Source: Mycobacterium sp. GA-1199
GTDB lineage: Bacteria > Actinomycetota > Actinomycetes > Mycobacteriales > Mycobacteriaceae
Length of the DNA: 64,000 nucleotides
Direction: 5' to 3'
Assembly (NCBI RefSeq): GCF_001500045.1
Contig: NZ_LQIX01000001.1
Location: 372,001-436,000 of the forward strand
The notes below the pieces were generated by a model that saw only the letters and a list, made by a program, of their open reading frames with translations, was not told the origin of the DNA and did no database searches. The position numbers were made by a program, and so were the translations under genes. Shown here one piece after another: positions 43,441-52,822 of this stretch (its first letter is position 1; each line of letters begins with the position of its first letter).

Positions 43441-44501
43441 CTCAAACTTTGACGCGTGGCCTGCGGGACAGGGTGCTCGGGTCGCCGCTGGTCGACCTGC
43501 TCACCGGCCCCCACGGGGTGGACCGATACACCGAGCTCGTCGCGCCCACCTGGACGCGGGGAGACGCTCGAGCGGAAGTCGTCGCGGTGCGGCGGCAGAC
43601 CCCGCGCAGCGTCACCCTCACCCTGGAGCCGAATCAGGCGTTCACCGGTTTTCGCGCCGGACAGCACATCAACCTCACGATGGAGATCGACGGTCGCCGT
43701 CGCACCCGGCCGTACTCACCGGCCAACGCCGAGGGGGACCGCTACCTCGAGCTGACGGTGGGCCGCCACGACGGCGGCCTGGTCTCCGGCTACCTCTGCG
43801 ACCACGCCCACCCCGGCATGGTGGTGGGTCTGGACTCGGTCGGCGGCGACTTCGTGGTTCCCGATGACCCTCCGCGACGCATCCTGTTCGTGTCCGGCGG
43901 TAGCGGCATCACCCCGGTGATGTCGATGCTGCGCACGCTGCGCGCCCGCGGGTTCCGCGGCGAGACCGCGTTCGTCCACTACGCCCGCTCCGCCGAGGAG
44001 GCGTGCTACCGCGCCGAGCTCGACGCGATGACCGGCGTGCGGGTGCTGCACGGCTACACGCGGTCGGCGACCGGGTCCGACCTGGCAGGCCGATTCGGTC
44101 CCGCACATCTGGCGGCGGCGATGCCCGACCCTGACGCGGTGTTCGTCTGCGGCCCGCCCGAACTCGTCTCCGCCGTGCGTGAGCACTGCACGAACGTGCG
44201 CTCGGAGAGCTTCGTGCCCCCGACGTACACCGTGCCCGCCGAACCCTCCGGCGGCACGATCACGTTCGCCGACAGCGGGGTGGCGGTGACCGACGACGGT
44301 CGCCCGCTATTGGAGCAGGCCGAAGATGCGGGCCTGGCCCCCGAAAGCGGATGCCGAATGGGCATCTGCCACAGCTGCACCCGCCGCAAGACGCGCGGCG
44401 TGGTGAAGAACCTGGTCACCGGCGCGATGTCCGCCGCGGAGGAGGAAGACGTGCAGATCTGCGTCTCGGCCCCCGTCGGCGACGTCGACCTCGCGCTGTA
44501 G
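43434..44501 (+). CDS. Ferredoxin-type oxidoreductase with C-terminal 2Fe-2S domain
   Basis: The 355-residue protein has a flavin-binding domain (RTRPYSPAN near residue 80), an NAD-binding domain (ILFVSGGSGITPVMSML near 145) and a plant-type 2Fe-2S cluster (ESGCRMGICHSCTRR near 305, then a fourth Cys in VQICVSA). It passes electrons from NAD(P)H to the adjacent desaturase, as in the DesA3/Rv3230c pair. The ATG at 43434 gives MFTQTLTRGLRDR; a longer frame from 43368 crosses the operator region. Confidence 0.92.
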   Translation: MFTQTLTRGLRDRVLGSPLVDLLTGPHGVDRYTELVAPTWTRGDARAEVVAVRRQTPRSVTLTLEPNQAFTGFRAGQHINLTMEIDGRRRTRPYSPANAEGDRYLELTVGRHDGGLVSGYLCDHAHPGMVVGLDSVGGDFVVPDDPPRRILFVSGGSGITPVMSMLRTLRARGFRGETAFVHYARSAEEACYRAELDAMTGVRVLHGYTRSATGSDLAGRFGPAHLAAAMPDPDAVFVCGPPELVSAVREHCTNVRSESFVPPTYTVPAEPSGGTITFADSGVAVTDDGRPLLEQAEDAGLAPESGCRMGICHSCTRRKTRGVVKNLVTGAMSAAEEEDVQICVSAPVGDVDLAL

Positions 44502-44519
44502 ATCCGAAAGGAGTTCGAC

Positions 44520-45626
44520 ATGACCGTCATCACCGACATCACTTCGAAACCGCCCACCCTCGAAAAGACGGTGGCGGGCAAGAAGATCAGTTTGACCGCC
44601 GAGCAGGCCGAGGCGTTCGGCCGCGAACTCGACGCACTCAAGGAGCGCGTGATCGCCGACCTCGGCGAGCGCGACGCCACCTACATCCGCCGAATCATCA
44701 AGACGCAGCGAGCTTTCGAGATCGGCGGCCGGGCCCTGCTGTTCGGCGGGGTGTTCCCGCCGTTCTGGCTGGCGGGCACCGCTTTGCTGGGACTGTCGAA
44801 GATCCTCGACAACATGGAGATCGGACACAACGTCATGCACGGTCAATACGACTGGATGGGCGATCCGAACATCTCCAGCCGGGGTTTCGAGTGGGACACC
44901 GCGTGCCCGGGCGAGCAGTGGCGCCACTCGCACAACTACATGCACCACACCTACACCAACATCGTCGGCATGGACCGCGACGTCGGTTACGGCATCCTGC
45001 GAATGAGTAAGGACCAGAAGTGGACGCCGTACTTCCTCGGCAACCCCGTCTACGCCTTCCTGCTGATGGTGCTGTTCCAGTACGGCGTCGCGCTGCATGA
45101 ACTGGAGACCGAGCGCATCCGCGCCGGTGAGATCACGATCGCAGACAAGCGCGAAATCCTCGAGGGCATCTGGCGCAAGACCAAACGCCAGACACTCAAG
45201 GATTACGTCGCGTTTCCGCTGTTGGCCGGGCCGTTCGCGCCGTGGGTGGTCGCGGGGAACCTGACCGCGAACCTGATGCGCAACGTGTGGGCGTACATGA
45301 TCATCTTCTGCGGTCACTTCCCCGACGACGTGCAGGAGTTCTCCGTGGAGGAGACCAAGGCCGAGACGAGGGGACAGTGGTACTTCCGGCAGGTGCTGGG
45401 CTCGGCGAACCTGACCGGCGGCAAGCTGTTTCACATCTTGAGCGGCAACCTGTCGTTCCAGATCGAGCACCATCTGTTCCCGGACATCCCGGCGCACCGC
45501 CTGGCCGAGATCTCCGAAGAGGTCAAAGACATTTGCACCCGCTACGGCATTCCGTACAACGCGGGATCGCTGCCGCGGCAGTTCGCGACGGTGGTGCGCA
45601 AGATCGTCCGGTTGGCGTTGCCGTAG
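44520..45626 (+). CDS. Acyl-CoA fatty acid desaturase (DesA3-like)
   Basis: This 368-residue membrane di-iron desaturase has three histidine boxes: HNVMHGQYD near residue 102, HSHNYMHHTYTN near 139, and QIEHHLFPD near 314. Hydrophobic segments flank FWLAGTALLGLS and the central region. It introduces a cis double bond, probably at delta-9 of stearoyl-CoA. A ribosome site (AAAGGAG) precedes the ATG at 44520, 18 bases after the reductase stop, so the two form an operon under the TetR regulator. Confidence 0.93.
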   Translation: MTVITDITSKPPTLEKTVAGKKISLTAEQAEAFGRELDALKERVIADLGERDATYIRRIIKTQRAFEIGGRALLFGGVFPPFWLAGTALLGLSKILDNMEIGHNVMHGQYDWMGDPNISSRGFEWDTACPGEQWRHSHNYMHHTYTNIVGMDRDVGYGILRMSKDQKWTPYFLGNPVYAFLLMVLFQYGVALHELETERIRAGEITIADKREILEGIWRKTKRQTLKDYVAFPLLAGPFAPWVVAGNLTANLMRNVWAYMIIFCGHFPDDVQEFSVEETKAETRGQWYFRQVLGSANLTGGKLFHILSGNLSFQIEHHLFPDIPAHRLAEISEEVKDICTRYGIPYNAGSLPRQFATVVRKIVRLALP

Positions 45627-45641
45627 CGACCCCGGCCGCGG

Positions 45642-45697
45642 CGAGACTGCGGTATCTGATGGGAATCGGCCGAAATCCGTCAGAAACCGCAGTCTCG
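45642..45697. terminator. Hairpin between convergent desaturase and nei2 genes
   Basis: Arms at 45642-45659 and 45680-45697 (GAGACTGCGG..., 17 of 18 pairing) enclose a 20-base loop. It lies between two convergent stops. The arms differ from those of the GCGAGCGACC family, so it is a separate hairpin type in the same role. Confidence 0.55.
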
Positions 45698-45715
45698 GCG
45701 CGCTTCGGGCGCGGG

Positions 45716-46489
45716 TCAGGTCTGGCAGACCGGACACCAGTAGGACACGCGATCGCCCGGGCTGCCGGGGCGCGGGGAGTCCGACTCGATGGGCGTGCCG
45801 CACCGGCGGCACGGTCGGCCACGCCGGCCGTAGACCCACAGGTCGCGCCCGCCGCGGGTGTCGCCGGTCGTGGTCCGGTTGACGCGGGACCTGTTCAGCC
45901 ACAGCATGTCTCGTGCCCGCTGAACCATCCGCAGCGGGTCCTTGACGCTGCCGACCGGGGTTATGGGCAGGTAGCCGGTGACGAAGCAGAGCTCGTTGGC
46001 GTAGACGTTGCCGACGCCCGCCATCACCCGCTGGTCCAGTAGCGCCTCGGCCAGCGGCCGCTGCGGATCCTCGACGAGGTTGGCCCTGGCGACGGCCGGT
46101 TCCCAGTCGTCGCCGAGCAGGTCCGGGCCGAGGTGAGCGACGGCTTCCATATCGTGGTCGCGCCGCAGGATCTCCAGCACCCCGAGGTCGACACCGGCGG
46201 CGCGGGAGTCACTGGTGTGCAACAGGATCCGGATCTTGTACTCGGGCACCCGCCGAATCTGGCCGCCGATCAGCCAGGCGCCCTCCATCTTCAAATGCGA
46301 GTGGATGCTGGCGTCACCGGCGCGGATGAACAGATGCTTACCCCGGCTGATCACCTCGTCGACGACACAACCCGTCAGGTCGACCGTCGCGAACTTGGGC
46401 ACCCGCACGTCGCAGCGGGTGAGCTGCTTGCCCACCAATGCCTCGCGAAGTTTGGTGGCCGTGCGGTAGACCGTGTCGCCTTCGGGCAT
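45716..46489 (-). CDS. nei2: Endonuclease VIII-type DNA glycosylase Nei2
   Basis: This Fpg/Nei-family base-excision glycosylase of 257 residues starts [11 protein letters not shown], with the catalytic Pro2-Glu3 and the conserved basic region. It has the H2TH segment ([22 protein letters not shown]) and the C-terminal zinc finger ([11 protein letters not shown] followed by WCPVCQ). It removes oxidised pyrimidines. It lies 35 bases downstream of lhr on the same strand; the pairing is the same as remembered for Rv3296-Rv3297. Confidence 0.92.
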   Translation of the reverse strand: MPEGDTVYRTATKLREALVGKQLTRCDVRVPKFATVDLTGCVVDEVISRGKHLFIRAGDASIHSHLKMEGAWLIGGQIRRVPEYKIRILLHTSDSRAAGVDLGVLEILRRDHDMEAVAHLGPDLLGDDWEPAVARANLVEDPQRPLAEALLDQRVMAGVGNVYANELCFVTGYLPITPVGSVKDPLRMVQRARDMLWLNRSRVNRTTTGDTRGGRDLWVYGRRGRPCRRCGTPIESDSPRPGSPGDRVSYWCPVCQT

Positions 46490-46524
46490 GCGTCAGGGCC
46501 TCGTGTTCTTCGTGCAGGCTCTCA

Positions 46525-49500
46525 TCACCGCAACCGTAGGCCGCGCGGTGTCCGGGCGAACCCGGCGCCGAGCAGGGCGTCGTGCACCGCAGCGCGCTCA
46601 CCCTCGGCGCCCGGTTCGAGCACGGGAACCCCGTTGACCTTCTCGACGAGGAACGATCCGGCCCGACCACTACTGACCAGGTCGGCCAGAGCCGCGGCGG
46701 CGGCGATGTGCGCTTCGGTGTCGCCGGTGAAGCTCAACAGCGAACGTCCGCCACGTTCGAGGAACCACACCAGTTCACCGTCGACCATCGCGACCAGTGC
46801 GCCAGCCTTGCGGCCCGGGCGGTGGGTGACGTCGTCGTCGGATCGCTTCGTCGGCCACGGGAGCGCGGCGCCGTAGGGGTTGGCCGGATCGGCGGCCACC
46901 AGGACTATTGCGTGATACTCGCGGTGATCGGAGTCGACGCTATCCAGATAGGACCGCAACCGGTCCACCGTGGATGCGACGGCGAACTGGGCGCCGCCGA
47001 GTGACTCGACGAAATAGCCGCGCTGGCAGCGGCCGGCGTCCTCGAACGCCGTCAGCACCTTGTAGAGCATGGCGAAGCCACCGGGCACGCCTTCCGCGCC
47101 GACGGCACCCTTGGTCAGCACCCCGTGGCGCCCGAGCAGCAGTTCGGCTTGAAAGTGCGCGCGCACAGTCGATTCCGGTTCGGCGGCCGGCAGCGCCGAC
47201 CACCGGCCCGCCACCGTGGGATCGGCGTTACGGGTCTGGGCGTGCGCGACGCTGTAGCTGCTCAACCGCGGCGCCCGTCGCCGCTGCCGGTGCGCGGGAG
47301 CGCTCCGCCGTCCCGATGCCCCGCGGGTACCCATCAACTTCGCGCGCACCGGCGCGAACGTGTCGCCGGTGACCCAGCCCGCCCAGATCAGATCCCACAG
47401 CGCGTTCTTGTGGTCTTCGGTCGGATTGTCGGTGAGCTGACGGAAAAAGAAAGCGCCGCCGCGATCGAGTGTTTCGAGGATCGCCCGGTGGCTGTCGGTG
47501 AGCTCGATCTCGGTGGGGGCGCTCAACGTCAGCGGCGCCGAGTCCGCGGAGTGGAAGGCGATCCACCCGTCGCCGCCACCGATCTGGCCGGCCCCCGACC
47601 ACGTGACCTCACCGGAGGCCAGCAGTTCGTCGAGCATCGCCGGCTGGTAGTCGCGGACGCGCTGACCGAACACCAGCGGCTCGACGGCCGAAGCCGGAAT
47701 CGGCACGCCGGCAAGCTGATCGATCACGGCGGCGAGCCCGTCGACGCCGCTGCTGTGCGCCGAGCCGACCGACTGCCACGCCGGCAGGAAACGCCCGTAG
47801 GCCGCCGTGCTGACCGGCTCGATCTGCGCCCGCAGCGCCGCCAGCGACCGGCGCCGCAGGATCTTGAGCACGTCGGAGTCACACCACTGCTCGGCGGCGA
47901 TCGGGTCGGTGACCGGCAGATCGGTGAACTCACCGCGAATCAGCTTGCCGTCGATGGCCATCCGGCCCAGCACGTCGGCGGTGACGCGCAGACCCAGGCC
48001 GAACCGGGCCGCCGCGTCGTGTGTGGTGAATGGGCCTCGCGTGCGCGCGTAGCGGCCCAGCAGCTCACCCAGCGGGTCGTCGACCGATTCGGTGAACGCC
48101 GTCGGCACCCCGACCGGCACGGCCACACCGACGCCGTCGCGCAACAGGCCGATGTCCTCGATGGCGATCCACCAGGTCTCGTCGGCGAAGGACACGGTCA
48201 ACGCCCGTTTGGCGGCGCGCAAGCCGTCGAGCCAGCCGCCGATGTCGGAAGTCGTGGCGCGGTCGGCGATCTCGGCCTCGGTCAGCGGGCCCAGCAGCCG
48301 CAGCAGGTCGGCGATGCCCTCGGCGTCGCGCGCCTTGCGGTCGTCGCTCAGATGCTGCAGCTGTCGGTTCGTACTCGTGATCACCTGCGGGTCGAGCAGC
48401 TCGCGCAGCTCGACCCGGCCCAACAGCTCGGCGAGCAGCACACTGTCCAAAGACAGTGCGGCGGCGCGGCGTTCGGCCAGGGGGCTGTCGCCCTCGTACA
48501 TGAATGCGCCGACGTAGCCGAACAGCAGCGACGCGGCGAACGGCGACGGCGTGGTGGTCTCCACCTCGACGATGCGCAGCCGGCGCTGGGCGACCCGGTG
48601 CATCAGCTCGGTCAGCGCGGGCACGTCGTAGACGTCCTGCAGGCATTCCCGCACGGCCTCCAACACGACCGGGAAGTCGGGGTACTTGCGCGCGACGTCA
48701 AGCAATTGCGCGGCGCGCTGGCGTTGATGCCACAGCGGGGAGCGCTTGCCCGGATGGCGGCGCGGCAGCAGCAATGCGCGGGCCGCACACTCACGGAAAC
48801 GGGAGGCGAACAACGCCGAACCGCCCACCTCGGCGGTGACGATCGGCTCGATCTCGTCGGCGTCGAACACAAATAGATCCGCACCCGGGGGTGCGTCCTC
48901 GGTGTCGGGTAAGCGCACGATGATGCCGTCGTCGGAGGCGGTGGGCTTCTCGTCGATGCCGTACCGCTCGCGCAGCCGCCGCGACACCGCCAGCGCGAGT
49001 GGCCCGTGCACGCGCAAGCCATAGGGCGAGTGCAGGATGACGCGCCAGTCGCCGAGTTCGTCGCGGAACCGTTCGACGACGAATGTGGTGTCCGAGGGCA
49101 CGACGCCGGTCGCCTGGCGCTGGTCGTCGATCAGCTGCCACAGGTTGTCGGTGGCGAATTGGTCAAAACCCATTGCGTGACAACGCTGATCGAACTCGTC
49201 GCGACCGAGGCGGGCCAGTTCGCCGGTGTACGCCCCGACCGCGGCGCCCAGTTCGGCCGGGCGGCCGACGCCGTCGCCGCGCCAGAACGGGAGTCGCGCC
49301 GGCTGACCGGGCGCCGGGATCACCAGGACCCGGTCATGGGTGATCTCGGTGATCCGCCAGCTCGTCGCGCCCAGGGAGATGACGTCGCCCGGCCGCGACT
49401 CGTACACCATCTCCTCGTCGAGTTCCCCGACGCGGGAAGGCTTTTCGGAATCAGTGGCCAGATAGACCGTGAACAGGCCGCGGTCGGGGATCGCGCCGCC

Positions 49501-51063
49501 GCTGGTGACCGCCAGCCGCTGCGCTCCGGGCCGAGCCGTCAGCGTGCCGGTGTCGCGGTCGTACACCAGGCGGGGCCGCAGCTCGGCGAACTCGGTTGAC
49601 GGATACTTACCCGACAGCAGATCCAGCGTCGCCTCGAACGCGCTGCGCGGCAGGGTCGCGAACGGGGCGCTGCGCCGCACCGCGTCGAACCAGCGGTCGG
49701 CGTCGAGCGGTTCGAGCGCACACGCGGCGACCGTGTGCTGGGCCAGCACGTCGAGCGGGTTGGTCGGCACCCGCATGGTCTCGATCTCACCGGAGAGCAT
49801 CCGTTTGACCGTCACCGCGCAGCCGATGAGGTCGGTGCGGTGCTTGGGGAACAACACACCCTGGGAGATCTCGCCGACCTGGTGGCCGGCGCGGCCGATG
49901 CGCTGCAGCCCGCTGGCCACCGAGGGCGGGGCCTCCACCTGGATCACCAGATCGACTGCGCCCATGTCGATTCCGAGCTCCAGGCTCGAGGTCGCAACGA
50001 CGGCCTTGAGCCGGCCGCTCTTGAGGTCGTCCTCGACGATCGCCCGCTGTTCCTTGCTGACCGAGCCGTGGTGTGCGCGGGCCAGCAGTGTGGGCGCGCC
50101 CGACGCCTGCCCGCTGCCCATGATGTGCGCGGGTGAGCCGCCTGCGACTCCGGTGTTGGGTCCCGTCTCGAGCTCCTGGCCGGTGCGCTCGGCGTGGATC
50201 TCGTTGAGCCGCGACGTGAGTCGTTCGGCGAGGCGGCGCGAGTTGGCGAACACGATCGACGAATTGTGCGATTCGATCAGGTCGACGATCTTCTCTTCGA
50301 CGTCGGGCCAGATGGTGTTGTTCTCGAGGTTGGCCATATCGGGCACCGGCACCTGGACCGACAGGTCGAACGTCTTGGCGGCCGGTGGGGCCACGATCGT
50401 CGTGCGCGCCTGACCGGACAGGAACCGCGCCACCTCCTCGGGGGGACGGACGGTGGCCGACAGCCCGATCCGCTGGGCGGGCGCGTCGAGAAGTTGATCC
50501 AGCCGCTCGAGCGACAGCGCGAGGTGGGCGCCGCGTTTGGTGGCCGCGACGGCGTGCACCTCGTCGACGATGACGGTCCGGACGTCGGCCAGCGTGTCGC
50601 GCGCCGCCGAGGTCAACATCAGGAACAGCGATTCGGGCGTGGTGATCAGGATGTCGGGCGGTCGGGCGATCAGTTCGCGCCGCTGCGCGGGGGAGGTGTC
50701 GCCGGAGCGCACGCCCACGCTGATCTGCGGGGCGGGCACGCCGCGCCGTTCGGCCATGCGGGCGATACCGGTGAGCGGGGTGCGCAGGTTGCGCTCCACG
50801 TCGACGGCGAGCGCCTTCAGCGGCGAGACGTACAGCACTTTGGTGCCGGCTCGTGGTTCGGCGGGGGCGGAGGCCAACTGGTCGATTGCCCACAGGAACG
50901 CCGCGAGCGTCTTACCGGACCCGGTCGGCGCGATGACGAGCGTGTTGTCCCCATCGGCGATCGCCGACCAGGCTTCGACCTGGGCGGGCGTCGGCTCGGC
51001 GAACGTGCCGGTGAACCACTCCCGGGTCAGGTCGCTGAACCGGGCGAGGGGGGATGTGCTCAT
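46525..51063 (-). CDS. lhr: Lhr-type ATP-dependent DNA helicase
   Basis: This SF2 3'-to-5' helicase of 1512 residues is the full-length Lhr class. Motif I APTGSGKTLAAFL lies near residue 45, DEVHA (motif II) near 165, SATVRPPEEV near 203 and motif VI LQRIGRAGHQ near 385. A winged-helix and a long C-terminal extension follow. It is linked to DNA repair after mitomycin-type damage in mycobacteria. It is adjacent to nei2 downstream and lies near the divergent tetR. Confidence 0.94.
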   Translation of the reverse strand: MSTSPLARFSDLTREWFTGTFAEPTPAQVEAWSAIADGDNTLVIAPTGSGKTLAAFLWAIDQLASAPAEPRAGTKVLYVSPLKALAVDVERNLRTPLTGIARMAERRGVPAPQISVGVRSGDTSPAQRRELIARPPDILITTPESLFLMLTSAARDTLADVRTVIVDEVHAVAATKRGAHLALSLERLDQLLDAPAQRIGLSATVRPPEEVARFLSGQARTTIVAPPAAKTFDLSVQVPVPDMANLENNTIWPDVEEKIVDLIESHNSSIVFANSRRLAERLTSRLNEIHAERTGQELETGPNTGVAGGSPAHIMGSGQASGAPTLLARAHHGSVSKEQRAIVEDDLKSGRLKAVVATSSLELGIDMGAVDLVIQVEAPPSVASGLQRIGRAGHQVGEISQGVLFPKHRTDLIGCAVTVKRMLSGEIETMRVPTNPLDVLAQHTVAACALEPLDADRWFDAVRRSAPFATLPRSAFEATLDLLSGKYPSTEFAELRPRLVYDRDTGTLTARPGAQRLAVTSGGAIPDRGLFTVYLATDSEKPSRVGELDEEMVYESRPGDVISLGATSWRITEITHDRVLVIPAPGQPARLPFWRGDGVGRPAELGAAVGAYTGELARLGRDEFDQRCHAMGFDQFATDNLWQLIDDQRQATGVVPSDTTFVVERFRDELGDWRVILHSPYGLRVHGPLALAVSRRLRERYGIDEKPTASDDGIIVRLPDTEDAPPGADLFVFDADEIEPIVTAEVGGSALFASRFRECAARALLLPRRHPGKRSPLWHQRQRAAQLLDVARKYPDFPVVLEAVRECLQDVYDVPALTELMHRVAQRRLRIVEVETTTPSPFAASLLFGYVGAFMYEGDSPLAERRAAALSLDSVLLAELLGRVELRELLDPQVITSTNRQLQHLSDDRKARDAEGIADLLRLLGPLTEAEIADRATTSDIGGWLDGLRAAKRALTVSFADETWWIAIEDIGLLRDGVGVAVPVGVPTAFTESVDDPLGELLGRYARTRGPFTTHDAAARFGLGLRVTADVLGRMAIDGKLIRGEFTDLPVTDPIAAEQWCDSDVLKILRRRSLAALRAQIEPVSTAAYGRFLPAWQSVGSAHSSGVDGLAAVIDQLAGVPIPASAVEPLVFGQRVRDYQPAMLDELLASGEVTWSGAGQIGGGDGWIAFHSADSAPLTLSAPTEIELTDSHRAILETLDRGGAFFFRQLTDNPTEDHKNALWDLIWAGWVTGDTFAPVRAKLMGTRGASGRRSAPAHRQRRRAPRLSSYSVAHAQTRNADPTVAGRWSALPAAEPESTVRAHFQAELLLGRHGVLTKGAVGAEGVPGGFAMLYKVLTAFEDAGRCQRGYFVESLGGAQFAVASTVDRLRSYLDSVDSDHREYHAIVLVAADPANPYGAALPWPTKRSDDDVTHRPGRKAGALVAMVDGELVWFLERGGRSLLSFTGDTEAHIAAAAALADLVSSGRAGSFLVEKVNGVPVLEPGAEGERAAVHDALLGAGFARTPRGLRLR

Positions 51064-51157
51064 CGACGTCCATGGTGCACCCCACCACCGACAAGTCCTC
51101 GGCGGTTGCGGTGCCTCAGCTATCGCCCAGCGATGGTTGGCGCGCCGAAATCACAGG

Positions 51158-51808
51158 TCAGCGACGATTCGGTGACACCGCTTCGCGCAGGGGAGAAGGG
51201 ATACCGGGGACGCGTCCGATGGCGTCGAACAGGGCGTGTGCGCACGCGTCGGCCACGGGACCGGCCTCGATGGACGGGTCCATCAGCCGTTGCCTGCACA
51301 TCTCGAAGGTGAAGGCCAGCCAGCCGTAGACGGTGATGCGCAGGTCGCGCTCCACCTTGTCGTCCAGGTCGTCGCCGACGGCGGCGTGGATGCGGCCGAG
51401 GATGCGGCTGGCTTGACGGTCGTTGTCGGTGTCCTCGATGCCGCGCAGCACGGGATCGGAGCGGCCCGATCCCACGTAGGCGGCCCATGCGCCATGTGGG
51501 TGCTCGTCGTCGTAGCGCAGATAGGCGAGCACCCCCTCACGCACCTGGTCGAAGAGGCTCTGCCCGGGCCGCGGTGGCACGTTGGTGGCCTCGAACAGCC
51601 GCTCACCCTCGGCGCGGATCACCGCGGCGAAGAACGCCCGCTTGTCCGGGAAGTAGTGGTACATCAACGCCCGGGACACTCCCGCGCGCTCGGCGATCTC
51701 GTCGATGCGAACTTCGTCGTAGGGCCGCTGACCGAACACCTCGGCACCGAGCGTCAGCAGTTCGCTGCGTCGGTCGGCGGGGGAGAGCCGCCGTCGGGAC
51801 TCGGCCAT
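51158..51808 (-). CDS. TetR-family transcriptional regulator (Rv3295 type)
   Basis: The product from MAESRRRLSPADRR has about 216 residues with a TetR helix-turn-helix (YDEVRIDEIAERAGVSRALMYHYFPDKRAFF) and an all-helical ligand domain. The ATG at 51808 is preferred to ones 9 and 21 bases upstream because it gives a normal N-terminal arm. It is divergent from the SDR stress gene at 51914 and may control it. Ligand unknown. Confidence 0.88.
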   Translation of the reverse strand: MAESRRRLSPADRRSELLTLGAEVFGQRPYDEVRIDEIAERAGVSRALMYHYFPDKRAFFAAVIRAEGERLFEATNVPPRPGQSLFDQVREGVLAYLRYDDEHPHGAWAAYVGSGRSDPVLRGIEDTDNDRQASRILGRIHAAVGDDLDDKVERDLRITVYGWLAFTFEMCRQRLMDPSIEAGPVADACAHALFDAIGRVPGIPSPLREAVSPNRR

Positions 51809-51913
51809 GAGCTTCATCGTAGTGAACACATGTCAAACAGCGGATCGTCCGGAGTATTCGGACGGCTGCGGGGTAACCCCGCGCAAGAACAGACATCCCA
51901 CGAGAGGCCATCG

Positions 51914-52753
51914 ATGAGTTTTCCAGAACAGCAGCAGTCCCCGCCCGGTGTGCAGAGCGAGATGACCCCGACCCCCGACTGCGGCGAGACGAGTTATCAG
52001 GGGTCGGGCCGGCTGACCGGTAAGCGCGCGGTCATCACCGGAGGCGACAGCGGAATCGGTCGCGCGGTCGCGATCGCCTACGCGCGCGAGGGTGCCGACG
52101 TGCTGATCGCCTACCTGAACGAGGACGGCGACGCCAAGGAGGTCCAGAAGTATGTCGAGGACGCCGGGCGCAAATGTGTGTTGATGTCCGGCGATCTCTC
52201 CGACCCGGCGCACTGCCGCGCCGTCGTGGACCGCGCCGTACAGGAATTCGGCGGGATCGATGTGCTCGTCAACAACGCCGCCTACCAGATGACGCACGAC
52301 ACCCTCGACGAGATCAGCGACGAGGAGTGGGATTACACGTTCCGGCTCAACGTCGGGGCGTACTTCTACCTCGTGAAGGCCGCGCTGCCGCACATGGGCG
52401 CCGGTGCGTCGATCATCGGCAGTTCCTCGGTGAACTCCGACATGCCCAACCCGAAGCTGGCGCCGTACGCGGCCACCAAGGCCGCGATCGCCAACTTCTC
52501 CGCGAGCCTGGCGGAGATGTTGGGCGAGAAGGGTATTCGCGCCAACAGCGTCGCGCCGGGCCCGATCTGGACACCGTTGATCCCGTCGACGATGCCGCCG
52601 GAGAAGGTCAAGCAGTTCGGCGAGAACACGCCGTTGGGCCGTGCCGGTCAACCGGTCGAGTTGGCGCCGGTCTACGTGATGCTGGCGTCCGACGAGGCGA
52701 GCTACGTGACGGGTGCGCGGATCGCGGTGACCGGCGGCAGGCCGATTCTCTAG
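51914..52753 (+). CDS. Short-chain dehydrogenase, general stress protein 39-like
   Basis: The 279-residue protein has an N-terminal extension rich in Q and P (MSFPEQQQSPPGVQSEMTP) before the Rossmann motif TGGDSGIGRA near residue 42. NNAAYQ and SSSVNSDMPNPKLAPYAATKAA supply the active-site Ser, Tyr and Lys. This long-N-terminus subgroup is typical of stress-induced SDRs. A GGGTAA box (51871) and GGAGT upstream give a weak SigF-like promoter. Confidence 0.88.
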   Translation: MSFPEQQQSPPGVQSEMTPTPDCGETSYQGSGRLTGKRAVITGGDSGIGRAVAIAYAREGADVLIAYLNEDGDAKEVQKYVEDAGRKCVLMSGDLSDPAHCRAVVDRAVQEFGGIDVLVNNAAYQMTHDTLDEISDEEWDYTFRLNVGAYFYLVKAALPHMGAGASIIGSSSVNSDMPNPKLAPYAATKAAIANFSASLAEMLGEKGIRANSVAPGPIWTPLIPSTMPPEKVKQFGENTPLGRAGQPVELAPVYVMLASDEASYVTGARIAVTGGRPIL

Positions 52754-52773
52754 CGGGGCGCTTGACCGCCGAT

Positions 52774-52821
52774 CGTGCGGTTCCATCCGCGACACGCCGG
52801 ATTGGCGGATGAAACCGCACG
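52774..52821. terminator. Hairpin between convergent SDR and AbiEi-like genes
   Basis: Seventeen-base arms at 52774-52790 and 52805-52821 (CGTGCGGTTCCATCCGC type, one mismatch) flank a loop with GACACGCCGG. The loop motif is shared with the hairpins at 5.4, 32.6 and 33.6 kb, although the arms differ. It separates convergent genes. Confidence 0.55.
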
Positions 52822-52822
52822 T

